Below are positions 7,658 through 15,749 of a stretch of 64,000 nt of DNA, piece after piece. The DNA comes from Streptomyces sp. NBC_01463 (GTDB lineage Bacteria > Actinomycetota > Actinomycetes > Streptomycetales > Streptomycetaceae). Each line of letters opens with the position of its first letter. Position 1 is the stretch's first letter. Location: assembly GCA_036227345.1 (NCBI GenBank), contig CP109468.1, positions 3,286,001 to 3,350,000 of the forward strand. Reading direction: 5' to 3'. The position numbers and the translations under genes are program-made. The notes beneath the pieces are model-generated. The model was not told where the DNA came from and ran no database searches. It saw only the letters and a list, made by a program, of their open reading frames with translations.

Positions 7658-8664
7658 ACACCCCCGGGGGCTTGACTTCGGTCCTGATCCGCTTCCTGGC
7701 CCCGGGACGTGGGTACGGCACCGTCCGGAACACCGCGCCGCGCCCGGTTCAGCTCGACGTTGAACTGGGCGCCGGTCAGCAGCGCCAGGTTGGTGAACCA
7801 CACCCAGATCAGGAACACCACCAGCCCGGCCAGTGACCCGTACAGCCTGCTGTACGAGCCGATGTACGTCGCGTACAGCGCGAATCCCGCCGAGGCCACC
7901 AGCCACAGCAGCGCCGCCAGCACCCCGCCCGGCAGGGCCCTCCGGGTGCCGCGCGCGGACGCCGGTCCGGTCCGGAAGAGGACCATGATCAGGCACGCGA
8001 CCAGGCAGAGGAGCACGGGCCACTTCAGGACCGCCCACACCGCGTCCCCCAGATGCGCGAGCCCCATCCGGTGTCCGAGCCAGCGGGCCAGCGGCCCCGA
8101 GAGGACGAGCGCGAACGCGCTGGTCATCAGGAGCAGCAGCAGCCCGATCGCGGAGACGACGATGATGTGCGCCTTGCGCAGGGCGGGCCGGTTGTCCGGC
8201 ACCCCGTGCATCGCGTGCAGCGCCCGCCGGAAGACGGCCAGATAGCTGGAGGCGGACCAGACCGCGCTGACGGTCCCGGTCGCGACGAGCAGCCAGACCG
8301 CGGTGCGCTGCTGGGTGGCGGCCTCCAGCGGCTGTCGCAGCGCGGCACCGGACTCCGCCGGGGCGAAGGCGGTGATGTCGGAGATGAGCGCGTCCGTGGC
8401 GCGCGGATTGGCCAGCCCGATGACGGACACCGTCACCAGGAGCGCGGGGAGCAGCGCGAGGATGGCGTAGTAGGTGAGGGCCGCGGCCCAGTCCGACAGG
8501 TCGTCGTTCCACAGGGAGACGGGTGTCCGCCTCAGTGCGAGGGGCCACTTCCGTCCCCGGCCGGGGCCCTCGGCCGGGGTGCCGGTTCCCGGGCGGCCCG
8601 TCTCGGGGCAGCCGTCCGTGCGGGGCGGTGGCCCGGCGGCGATACCGCTGATTCTGCTGAACAC
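7654..8664 (-). CDS. YihY/BrkB-family membrane protein
   Basis: A 336-residue protein of the YihY/virulence factor BrkB family. The diagnostic N-terminal DWAAALTYYAILALLPALLV is present, followed by about six membrane helices and the final FLIWVWFTNLALLTGAQFNVEL. These proteins, once misnamed RNase BN, are inner-membrane proteins of uncertain transport role. GTG 8664 is chosen because GGAG lies 8 bases upstream; the longer open frame adds a Pro/Arg-rich stretch that does not look like protein. Its stop overlaps the DinB-like gene's stop in a CTAG. Confidence 0.85.
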   Translation of the reverse strand: MFSRISGIAAGPPPRTDGCPETGRPGTGTPAEGPGRGRKWPLALRRTPVSLWNDDLSDWAAALTYYAILALLPALLVTVSVIGLANPRATDALISDITAFAPAESGAALRQPLEAATQQRTAVWLLVATGTVSAVWSASSYLAVFRRALHAMHGVPDNRPALRKAHIIVVSAIGLLLLLMTSAFALVLSGPLARWLGHRMGLAHLGDAVWAVLKWPVLLCLVACLIMVLFRTGPASARGTRRALPGGVLAALLWLVASAGFALYATYIGSYSRLYGSLAGLVVFLIWVWFTNLALLTGAQFNVELNRARRGVPDGAVPTSRGQEADQDRSQAPGGV

Positions 8665-8911
8665 GGATGAGGCTCCGGGGAGGTAGAGGGGCTGTAGGGG
8701 CTCGGCACGGTCGGGTGTCTCCCGCGGAGAAGCCGCGGGAGGCGGAGGGGGACGCCGTGTGCTGCCCTTCCTCTTCTGCTCCGGTTCACGTCCGGTACAC
8801 CCGGTTCCTCCGGATGGCGGGCGCAGCTGACGCCCGCATGGCGTACTCCCCGCCCCGGCCGGGCGCCGGGAGCCCGGCGCCACTGTCGGACCCCCGCCGT
8901 ACGCTCCCCGT

Positions 8912-9316
8912 ATGAGCGTCTCTCTCTACTACAACGCGCACCGGCCGGCACCGCTGACCGATGCCGAGTCCGCGTCCGTCGCACGCGTCGTTGCCGCGCG
9001 CACGGCGTCGTTCCCCTACGACGACGAGGAAAGCCTGTACGTGTACGAGCGGGACGCGGGCACGGCGCAGGAGATCCTCGCCGGGTCCACCAAGATGCCG
9101 TTCGATCCGGGTCGGCTGATGCCGGTGATCGCCCATGTGCTGGATTCCGTGACGGAGCTGCGCCGGGCACTGCCGGATGCGGAGTGGCGGGTGCACATGG
9201 ACGACCTCGACGTCCCGTGGGACGAGGCGGAGGGCTACGCCCTGCCGGGGATGCGTGACGAGGACCTGATCGCCGAGCTGTCGGCGGCCCACGGCGAGGA
9301 CGGGCTGCCGGGATGA
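8912..9316 (+). CDS. small conserved hypothetical protein
   Basis: A 134-residue acidic protein starting MSVSLYYNAHRPAPLTDAES. No membrane segment, signal or known motif is visible. Its stop overlaps the next start by four bases (ATGA at 9313-9316), so the two are translationally coupled and probably work together. Similar small acidic pairs in Streptomyces are unnamed. The real start is supported by the coupled downstream gene and the codon bias. Confidence 0.6.
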   Translation: MSVSLYYNAHRPAPLTDAESASVARVVAARTASFPYDDEESLYVYERDAGTAQEILAGSTKMPFDPGRLMPVIAHVLDSVTELRRALPDAEWRVHMDDLDVPWDEAEGYALPGMRDEDLIAELSAAHGEDGLPG

Positions 9317-9600
9317 GCGAGGGCGGCGCGGGAGGACCGGCGGGTCCGTCGCCGGAACAGCGGGGGCTCATCGCGTTCGGTGAGGCGTTGTACCGGCGCA
9401 CCGCTCCGGACGCCGATCTCGGTCATGTGCTGCTGCCCGAGGACGATGCGGTGGCTGTCGTGCACCGGGTGCGGGGCGGCGGGAGCATCCTGGTGGCGGC
9501 CGACCGTTCGGTGCTGTTCTTCGGCTCGGCGCGCGACATCGGGGCCGCGCTGACCGACTTCCGGGCCGGGGTGCGCACCCCGGTGGAGCGGTTCGGCTAA
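9313..9600 (+). CDS. small conserved hypothetical protein
   Basis: A 95-residue protein, MSEGGAGGPAG...VERFG, with a compact beta-rich look (HRVRGGGSILVAADRSVLFFGS). It overlaps the previous gene by four bases. Its TAA stop lies inside the left terminal repeat of the element at 9597-9764, so insertion of that element may have set the present C-terminus. Comparison with relatives would show whether the last residues are native. The family is not recognised. Confidence 0.6.
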   Translation: MSEGGAGGPAGPSPEQRGLIAFGEALYRRTAPDADLGHVLLPEDDAVAVVHRVRGGGSILVAADRSVLFFGSARDIGAALTDFRAGVRTPVERFG

Positions 9601-9764
9601 AGGCTGTCCCGCAATTCCTGGTGGATCAGCGCGCGGCGTCAGATGCGGTGCATCGCAAGGCGGAGGGATGCCTGAATACTGGATGTATTCAGGCATTCCG
9701 ACAACGCGGCGAGGTGCCGTAGCTGTCGTCGCGCGCCCGCCAGGAATTGCGGGACAGCCCTTAG
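9597..9764. repeat. MITE-like inverted-repeat element, about 168 bp
   Basis: Terminal inverted repeats are 25 bp with one mismatch (9597-9621 and 9740-9764; core GGCTGTCCCGCAATTCCTGG). A perfect 12-bp inner stem (9668-9679 with 9685-9696, ATGCCTGAATAC arm) has a 5-base loop. There is no coding capacity. From memory, closely similar intergenic copies occur in many Streptomyces genomes. Its place between the convergent stops at 9600 and 9791 means it may also act as a terminator. Confidence 0.75.
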
Positions 9765-9790
9765 GGCCTGTCCGGCGCGGCCGGACCGCC

Positions 9791-10813
9791 TCATCGCCTC
9801 CGGTAGTGGCCGGCGACGGCGGCGAACGCGGCCTTGGGCTCCCAGGGCAGTCCGGGGTAGGTGGTGCCCTCGCGGTTCTCCAGGACCTTGACGATGCCGT
9901 AGCTCGCCCGGTCCAGATCGTCGCGGGGGTCGCCGTCGGGGCGGTGCACGTGGTCGTACAGGGCGAACGTGAAGACGAAGGCGCTGTCGATGCCGCCGGC
10001 CTCGAAGGCGTCCAGCAGCTCGCGCAGATACGCGGCCTGGCCGGCCTCGTCGCGCTCGTGGACCCCGTCCAGCCGGAGGGGCCCTCCGGCCGCGTCGTAC
10101 TCGACGACCTCCAGACCGCGTGCGCCCCGGTCGCCCGCGCCGACGTAGCAGGCGGAGCCGAACTCGGTGACGGCCACCGGCTTCCCCTGCGCGACCAGAT
10201 CGCGCACGCCGTCGGCGAACCGGTCGGCGACCTCGGCCGAGCGGTAGAGGTCGAGGGACACGAGGTCGAAGGGGGTCCAGTCGACGCCTTCGAGCGGTAC
10301 GGCCGCGTACGTCACCCGGCCGCCGAACCGCGCGCGGACGACCTCCGCGGCCTCGCGGAGGAAGTCGTTGACGCGCACGCCGAGCTCACCGAGGACCGTG
10401 CGCAGGCGGTCCGGTCGGCTCAGCAGGCCGACCCGGTCCTGCGTGCTGTCGCCGGGCAGGAAGCCCTTGTTCATCAGGCTCAGTTCGGCGCCGGTGACGA
10501 ACACGACGTCGGCGCCCCGCAGCCGTATCCGCTCCGCCCGCTCGGCGCAGTCGGCGAAGAGCGCCAGCATCTCGTCGGTGGTCAGCTCCAGCGGATAGGG
10601 CGAGAACCAGACCTCCAGGCCGAGCTCGGCGGCGTACGAGGCGGCGAACTCCACCCGGTCCGGATCGCCGCCCATCACGCGGACCGCGTTGCAGTGCAGG
10701 TCGTCACGGATGATGCGCAGCTCGCGCCGGACCGTGTCCGGCTCGAAATGCCTGCGGGAGGTGGCCCCGTCCCTGACGAAGCCGGTGTCGTAGCTGATAC
10801 CTCTGGCGCGCAT
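9791..10813 (-). CDS. clan GH-A-like TIM-barrel glycosidase homologue
   Basis: A 340-residue cytosolic protein with a TIM-barrel glycosidase look. VFVTGAELS holds a glutamate at the acid/base position, and KPVAVTEFGSACY holds a second at the nucleophile position, as in clan GH-A enzymes. There is no signal peptide. The substrate is unknown. It diverges from a TetR regulator, and the intergenic region carries two GGTAC-N5-GTACC operators, one of them just upstream of this ATG. It is therefore probably induced by the regulator's ligand. Confidence 0.65.
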   Translation of the reverse strand: MRARGISYDTGFVRDGATSRRHFEPDTVRRELRIIRDDLHCNAVRVMGGDPDRVEFAASYAAELGLEVWFSPYPLELTTDEMLALFADCAERAERIRLRGADVVFVTGAELSLMNKGFLPGDSTQDRVGLLSRPDRLRTVLGELGVRVNDFLREAAEVVRARFGGRVTYAAVPLEGVDWTPFDLVSLDLYRSAEVADRFADGVRDLVAQGKPVAVTEFGSACYVGAGDRGARGLEVVEYDAAGGPLRLDGVHERDEAGQAAYLRELLDAFEAGGIDSAFVFTFALYDHVHRPDGDPRDDLDRASYGIVKVLENREGTTYPGLPWEPKAAFAAVAGHYRRR

Positions 10814-10843
10814 GCGCCGCCTCCACTCGTCGGGAACGCTTAC

Positions 10844-10913
10844 GGTACGGACCGTACCTTAATTTTCGCTCACCGGGGCCGGACAGCAGAATGGGAAGGT
10901 ACGGGCAGTACCG
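10844..10913. promoter_or_regulatory. two GGTAC-N5-GTACC TetR operators
   Basis: Two 15-bp palindromes share half-sites: 10844-10858 (GGTACGGACCGTACC) and 10899-10913 (GGTACGGGCAGTACC). They lie 31 bases before the glycosidase-like gene and 17 bases before the tetR gene, so the regulator probably represses both directions. Confidence 0.7.
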
Positions 10914-10929
10914 ACGGAGGGACGTTCGC

Positions 10930-11607
10930 ATGGCGGAGGACGCGAAGGGGCAGCCGGGCACCGGCCAGACCCGGCGGCGCGGAGCCGTCCTGGAGGAGGC
11001 GATCCTGCGCGCCGCCGCGGAGGAGCTCACCGCGTCCGGGTACGCCGGGCTGACCATGGACAAGGTCGCCGCCCGCGCCGGCACCAACAAGAACGCCCTC
11101 TACCGCCGCTGGCCCAACCGCCTCGCCCTCGGCATCGCCGCGTACCGCCAGCTCGCCACGACGGTCCAGCCGCCCGACACGGGCACACTGCGCGGCGACA
11201 CCCTGGAGCTGCTGCGCCTGGCGAACCGCAACTGGAGCTCCCCGTTCGGCGCGATCCTGCGCGAACTGCTCTCCGCCGCCGGCGGCGCGGCGGAGCTCCT
11301 CGGGCAGTTGCAGGACCAGTCGGGCGACGCCGGGACCGCGCCCTGGCTGACCGTCCTGGGCCGCGCGGTCGCCCGCGGCGAGGCGGCCCCGGAGGCCCTC
11401 CACCCCCGGGTCGCCACGGTGGCCATGATCCTGCTGCGCAACGAGTTCGTGACGCGCGGGGTCCCGACCGCGCCCGACGACGTCCTCGTGGAGATCGTCG
11501 ACGAGGTGTACCTGCCACTGGTGCGGCACCGCGGCCCGGCGCCGCACCAGCCGGCCGCCCCCTCAGCCCGCCCCGAATCCCGCCCCGAAGCCCGTCCCGA
11601 GCCCTAG
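10930..11607 (+). CDS. TetR-family transcriptional repressor
   Basis: A 225-residue TetR-type regulator. The N-terminal helix-turn-helix is at about residues 22-68 ([24 protein letters not shown], then [11 protein letters not shown]), followed by a variable ligand domain and a Pro-rich tail. ATG 10930 is chosen because GGAGGG lies upstream; an upstream in-frame ATG at 10891 would put an operator inside the coding region. It diverges from the glycosidase-like gene and should control it and itself through the paired palindromes. Its stop overlaps the next, convergent stop in CTAG. Confidence 0.85.
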   Translation: MAEDAKGQPGTGQTRRRGAVLEEAILRAAAEELTASGYAGLTMDKVAARAGTNKNALYRRWPNRLALGIAAYRQLATTVQPPDTGTLRGDTLELLRLANRNWSSPFGAILRELLSAAGGAAELLGQLQDQSGDAGTAPWLTVLGRAVARGEAAPEALHPRVATVAMILLRNEFVTRGVPTAPDDVLVEIVDEVYLPLVRHRGPAPHQPAAPSARPESRPEARPEP

Positions 11608-12602
11608 TCGGCCGCGCCGACGTCGGTGTCGGTGTCGGTGTCGGTGTCGACGGGAAGCGCGGTCGGAGCCGCGGACGAAGGATCCGCCGGAGGCCCGGGC
11701 GGCCAGGGGACATCGGTGAGCAGCGGCACGATCGTCTCCTCCTCGTAGTCGAAGTGAGCGTTCAACTCGGCCGACATGGCGTGGAGTTCACTGCGGAACC
11801 CTTCCGGGTCGGCGATGCCGATGCCCGCCAGCAGCACCGCGAGGTCGTTCTGGATGCGGGCGACGGTGCGGTGTTCGTCGCGAAGCCGGTCGAGCGTCTC
11901 GCCCAGATCCGGGTGGTACCGCGCGATCCCGGGGAACAGATGATCGTCCTCACTGGTGTGGTGGAACTCCAGCGCCTGGCAGAACGCCAGACAGCGCTGC
12001 CTGATCTGCAGCCCGAGCCCCGGGGCAGGCGGCTCGCCGGGTCCCCGGTGGGCGGCGCGGGCGGCGAAGTGCGCGTCGGTCTCCGCCTTCACCTGCCGCA
12101 ACTCGCCGCGCAGCCAGGTGTGGACCTCCATCACCTTGTCGGCGAGGGTCCTGATCTCGCGGGGCCGCCCCTCCCACACCTCGGGATCGGCGCGTTCCAG
12201 CACGACGGCCGGCGGGATGCGGGCGGGCGACGCGGCGAGCAGTTCCTCGTCGTGCGGACCCCGGACGGGGACGGCGAGCGCCTGGTAGTCCTGCGTGCCG
12301 ATCTCCACTCCCACCACCGGGTGCGCGAGGAGATCGCGGTACCAGCCGGGGTGGTCCGGCGTGCCGGTGCCGGCCCCGAGGACGGTGAGCGCACCGTCGC
12401 GGCGTACGTAGTCGAGCACGGTGGTCCGCGAGGTCCCCGACACCGCGGCGGTGGTCGTCAGCAGGAGCAGGTCCCGGCCGGCGAAGGGGCCACCGACCTT
12501 CCCCCGGTTGGCGCGGAACTCCTCGATGAGGGATCGATCGCCGATGCCACCTGTGGCGGCTGCTTCGGCTGCGCCGGCTGCTTGTTCAGAAGATGTGGGC
12601 AT
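11604..12602 (-). CDS. deazaflavin nitroreductase-hemerythrin fusion
   Basis: A two-domain protein of about 332 residues. The N-terminal half resembles the F420/deazaflavin-dependent nitroreductase group (DUF385): [40 protein letters not shown]. The C-terminal half is a hemerythrin-like four-helix bundle with [19 protein letters not shown] and [13 protein letters not shown] supplying His and Glu iron ligands. A role in redox or oxygen/nitric oxide sensing is plausible but inferred. The tail is [12 protein letters not shown], encoded by GGTGTC-type repeats at about 11622-11650. Start 12602 has only a distant GGAG; the longer frame adds Arg-rich sequence. Confidence 0.75.
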   Translation of the reverse strand: MPTSSEQAAGAAEAAATGGIGDRSLIEEFRANRGKVGGPFAGRDLLLLTTTAAVSGTSRTTVLDYVRRDGALTVLGAGTGTPDHPGWYRDLLAHPVVGVEIGTQDYQALAVPVRGPHDEELLAASPARIPPAVVLERADPEVWEGRPREIRTLADKVMEVHTWLRGELRQVKAETDAHFAARAAHRGPGEPPAPGLGLQIRQRCLAFCQALEFHHTSEDDHLFPGIARYHPDLGETLDRLRDEHRTVARIQNDLAVLLAGIGIADPEGFRSELHAMSAELNAHFDYEEETIVPLLTDVPWPPGPPADPSSAAPTALPVDTDTDTDTDVGAAD

Positions 12603-13080
12603 ACGGATGTCTGTCTCCGGAAGATGATGACTGCGCGCGCGGCCGCCGCGGCGACTGCGAGGCGGCCGCGCGCGCATACGGACGGACGCACGAGGACGTG
12701 CGAAGACGTGCGAAGACGTGCGAAAACTGCGCTACGTCGAAGGCTCAGATGCAGAGCGCGGAGTATGGACTCACGACGGGCTCCTGCGTACGGGGTGCTC
12801 GCCCGACCGCCGGCCGGCCCACTGCTCTTTGGCCGGCGTCACGCGACACCGCGTCCATTACAGACAGGCACCGGGCGAGCTGTCAACGCGGCCAGGGCGT
12901 CGGCCGCTCCCCCGCTCGCGTCCGTCCGCGTACCTCCGCGGCGCACATCCGTCCAGCACATCCGCCCGGCACACCCGCCCCGAGCAAGCGCTGTCAGAGG
13001 CGCGTGAGAAGCTTCCGTCAACAGCGGTACACGACATGTGCCGTTGAGCAGGTCGAGTACATCCCAGGGGGGATTTCTCC
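12603..13080. other. 478-bp intergenic region, short tandem repeat
   Basis: A divergent region between the fusion gene and the FG-GAP gene. It contains three tandem copies of the 10-mer GACGTGCGAA (12695-12724). I see no RNA gene, no clear promoter and no supported open frame. Overlapping open frames here have poor codon bias. Confidence 0.5.
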
Positions 13081-14022
13081 ATGATCAATATCCGACGTCG
13101 CCGTGCGCTCAGGGGCGCGCTCGCCGCCACCGCCGTCACGGCCGCGATGGTTGTCACGGCAGGTACGGCGTCCGCCTCGGGCGACCCGGCCGGTGCCGAC
13201 CGGGCGCGTGCCGCGGCCGAGACGGCGCACGGCGCCCCGCAGGCCCCGAAGCAGGGACTGCGTGCCGCAGCCGAATTGGTGGAGACGCCCACCTTCCCGA
13301 TGACGGCCGTCCACAAGAAGACCGCCAATCTGTACCTGTACTTCGCGGACCGCAAGGGCGGGTTCGAGCCCCAGTACGACGTGGGTGTCACCTACGAGTT
13401 CGCCGCCGCCGCCATCGATGTCGACAACGACAAGGACGGCTACAGCGAGGCCACCTGGAACCTCCGCAAGGACGGAACGCTCCACTACACCTGGAGCGAC
13501 GACCTCGACGTGTACACCAAGCAGGTCGGCAAGGGCTGGAACATCTACACCACGGTCCTCTCCCCGGGGAACCTCGGCGGGGCCAAGGAGGCCGACCTGA
13601 TCGGCCTGGACAAGGCCGGCGTGCTCTGGGGCTACCTCGGTTACCCCGACGGCACGGTCACCTCGCGCACCCGGATCGGCGGGGGCTGGGGCCAGTACAC
13701 GCAGCTCGCCGGCCAGGCCGACCTGACCGGTGACGGCAAGGCCGACATCGTCGCCCGCGACACGTCCGGCGTCCTGTGGCTCTACAAGGGCACCGGCAAC
13801 TACAAGGCGCCGTTCGCGGCCCGTACGAAGGTCGGCGGCGGCTGGAACACGTACGACCGCCTCCTGTCGGTCGGCGACCTCGACTCCGACGGCAAGACGG
13901 ACCTGATCGCCCGCAAGACGAACGGCGATCTGTTCCGCTACTCGGGCACGGGCAACGCCGCGGCCGTGTTCGGCAGCCCGGTCAACATCGGCCACGGCTT
14001 CCAGGCGTACAACCTGCTGTAA
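13081..14022 (+). CDS. secreted FG-GAP/VCBS-repeat protein
   Basis: A 313-residue protein with a Sec signal peptide (MINIRRRRALRGALAATAVTA, cut near ASA-SG). It then has repeats of the FG-GAP/VCBS type, with Asp-rich calcium-binding loops such as DVDNDKDGYSE, DLTGDGKADIVARD and DLDSDGKTDLIARK alternating with LWGYLGY and GVLWLYKGTGN strands. This suggests a partial beta-propeller outside the cell. A strong GGGGGG ribosome binding site precedes ATG 13081. Such proteins are common in Streptomyces, with unknown targets. A terminator hairpin follows at 14058. Confidence 0.8.
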   Translation: MINIRRRRALRGALAATAVTAAMVVTAGTASASGDPAGADRARAAAETAHGAPQAPKQGLRAAAELVETPTFPMTAVHKKTANLYLYFADRKGGFEPQYDVGVTYEFAAAAIDVDNDKDGYSEATWNLRKDGTLHYTWSDDLDVYTKQVGKGWNIYTTVLSPGNLGGAKEADLIGLDKAGVLWGYLGYPDGTVTSRTRIGGGWGQYTQLAGQADLTGDGKADIVARDTSGVLWLYKGTGNYKAPFAARTKVGGGWNTYDRLLSVGDLDSDGKTDLIARKTNGDLFRYSGTGNAAAVFGSPVNIGHGFQAYNLL

Positions 14023-14057
14023 CCGGAGCACCCGCGGACAGCGCCGCGACGCACAGG

Positions 14058-14087
14058 ACGGGCCGCTTCCCGGCAGGGGCGGCCCGT
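14058..14087 (+). terminator. hairpin terminator
   Basis: A 9-bp stem (14058-14066 with 14079-14087, ACGGGCCGC arm) is followed by TTT, 36 bases after the FG-GAP stop. Confidence 0.65.
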
Positions 14088-14213
14088 TTCACCGTCTGCC
14101 GCGCGGAAGGGGAGCACCGTGCACCGTGCACCGTCCGTCCGTCCGCCCGTGTATCGCGAGCGTATGGAAAAGCGCATACGGCACCGCAACGGACCGCCGT
14201 CTGCAATGGGGCC

Positions 14214-14987
14214 ATGGACCCGCACGCTGCCCTGTCGACCTCGCCCCGCCGCGCGCGCGGCATCATGCTCCTGGGCCTGGCGGTCCTCGGCCTGGCGGGT
14301 GGTCTGTTCGTCATCCGGAGGCCGCTCATGATGTCCGCGCCGAGGTGCGTGGCCGGGCGGTGGCACGGCTGCCTCGACACGTTCAACGGTGTGGTGCTGA
14401 TGAGCTTGGCCGCACTGCCGTTGGCGGCGCTCGTGGTGTGGGCGCTGGCCCGCCGCCGGCGTGCCGCCGATGTCCCCTTCGCATGGCGGCTGTCGGTGGC
14501 CGAGGTGGGCATGGTCCACGGGACGGCACCGTTTCTGTGGATGACGATGATGCCGGGCTCCGGGGCCGGCGTCGTGCCCGGCCGGGTGAGCCTGGTACCG
14601 CTGCGGGACCTGGTCACGATGGGGCCGCTCGGGACCGTCGGCAACCTGCTGGTCTTCGCGTCGCTGGGGTTCTTCGCCCCGATACGGTTCGCGGCGACGG
14701 CGTCCGTGCCGCGCGTCCTGGCGCTCGGGGCGGGCTGCTCGGTCCTGGTCGAGACCGCCCAGTACGTCCTGCGGCTGGACCGGGTGTCGTCCGTGGACGA
14801 CGTCCTGGTCAACGCGGCGGGCGCCGTGGTGGCCGGACTGGCCTCGCGCCGCTGGTGGCGGACGACGGCGGAGGTGCCGCCGGAGCTGCCGGGCGACGAG
14901 TCTCCGGGTACGCGCCGGGTGCGTGCGCCGGCGACGGGGCCGGAGCGGTGGCCAGGACGAGGGCCGGGGCCGGGGCGGGCTGCTTAG
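14214..14987 (+). CDS. VanZ-family membrane protein
   Basis: A 257-residue membrane protein with the VanZ pattern: SLVPLRDL...GPLGTVGNLLVFASLGFFAPI, then SVLVETAQYVLRLDRVSSVDDVLVNAAGAVVAG. The E-x-x-Q and DDVLxN motifs are typical. VanZ is linked with teicoplanin resistance in enterococci, but most actinomycete copies are of unknown role. It ends nine bases before a response regulator gene, so it may be part of one operon with a two-component system. The start is uncertain: no good ribosome binding site is seen for ATG 14214. Confidence 0.75.
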   Translation: MDPHAALSTSPRRARGIMLLGLAVLGLAGGLFVIRRPLMMSAPRCVAGRWHGCLDTFNGVVLMSLAALPLAALVVWALARRRRAADVPFAWRLSVAEVGMVHGTAPFLWMTMMPGSGAGVVPGRVSLVPLRDLVTMGPLGTVGNLLVFASLGFFAPIRFAATASVPRVLALGAGCSVLVETAQYVLRLDRVSSVDDVLVNAAGAVVAGLASRRWWRTTAEVPPELPGDESPGTRRVRAPATGPERWPGRGPGPGRAA

Positions 14988-14996
14988 GCTTCGGAC

Positions 14997-15749
14997 ATGC
15001 GCGTACTGATCGTGGAGGACGAGCCCCATCTGGCCGAGGCCGTCCGTGACGGGCTGCGGCTGGAGGCGATCGCCGCCGACATCGCGGGCGACGGCGACTC
15101 CGCGCTGGCACTGCTCGGGGTCAACTCCTACGACCTCGCGGTCCTCGACCGCGACATCCCCGGCCCCTCCGGTGACGAGGTCGCCCGGCGCATCGTCGCC
15201 TCCGGCAGTGGCATCCCCATCCTCATGCTGACCGCCGCCGACCGGATCGACGACAAGGCCTCCGGGTTCGGGCTCGGCGCCGACGACTACCTCACCAAAC
15301 CGTTCGAGCTGCGGGAGCTGGTCCTGCGCCTCAGGGCGCTCCACCGCAGGCGCCCGCACTCCAGGCCCCCGGTCCACGAGATCGCCGGCCTGCGGCTCGA
15401 CCCCTTCCGCCGGGAGGTCTTCCGCGACGGACGCTACGTCGCGCTCACCCGGAAGCAGTTCGCCGTGCTCGAAGTCCTCGTGGCCGCCGAGGGCGGGGTC
15501 GTCAGCGCCGAGGAGCTGCTGCAACGGGCCTGGGACGAGAACGCCGACCCCTTCACCAACGCCGTACGCATCACCGTCTCCGCACTCCGCAAACGGCTCG
15601 GCGAACCATGGATCATCGCCACGGTGCCCGGCGTCGGCTACCGGATCGGCAGCGGCTCGGCCCCCGCTCCCCCTCCCGCTCCCGACCGCAGCGGCCCCAC
15701 CGGTCCCGGCGGCCCCACCGGTCCCGACCGTACGGATGCCGATGCCTAG
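14997..15749 (+). CDS. OmpR/PhoB-family response regulator
   Basis: A 250-residue regulator. The receiver domain has acidic residues at VEDEP (7-8), phosphoacceptor Asp51 in VLDRDIPGPSG, Thr79 and Lys101 in YLTKPFEL. A winged-helix domain spans about 125-220 (LTRKQFAVLEVLV, NAVRITVSALRKRLG, VPGVGYRIG). A Pro/Gly/Thr-rich tail follows and overlaps the kinase gene by 14 bases, so the two are co-translated. Targets are unknown; the adjacent vanZ-like gene is a candidate. Confidence 0.9.
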   Translation: MRVLIVEDEPHLAEAVRDGLRLEAIAADIAGDGDSALALLGVNSYDLAVLDRDIPGPSGDEVARRIVASGSGIPILMLTAADRIDDKASGFGLGADDYLTKPFELRELVLRLRALHRRRPHSRPPVHEIAGLRLDPFRREVFRDGRYVALTRKQFAVLEVLVAAEGGVVSAEELLQRAWDENADPFTNAVRITVSALRKRLGEPWIIATVPGVGYRIGSGSAPAPPPAPDRSGPTGPGGPTGPDRTDADA

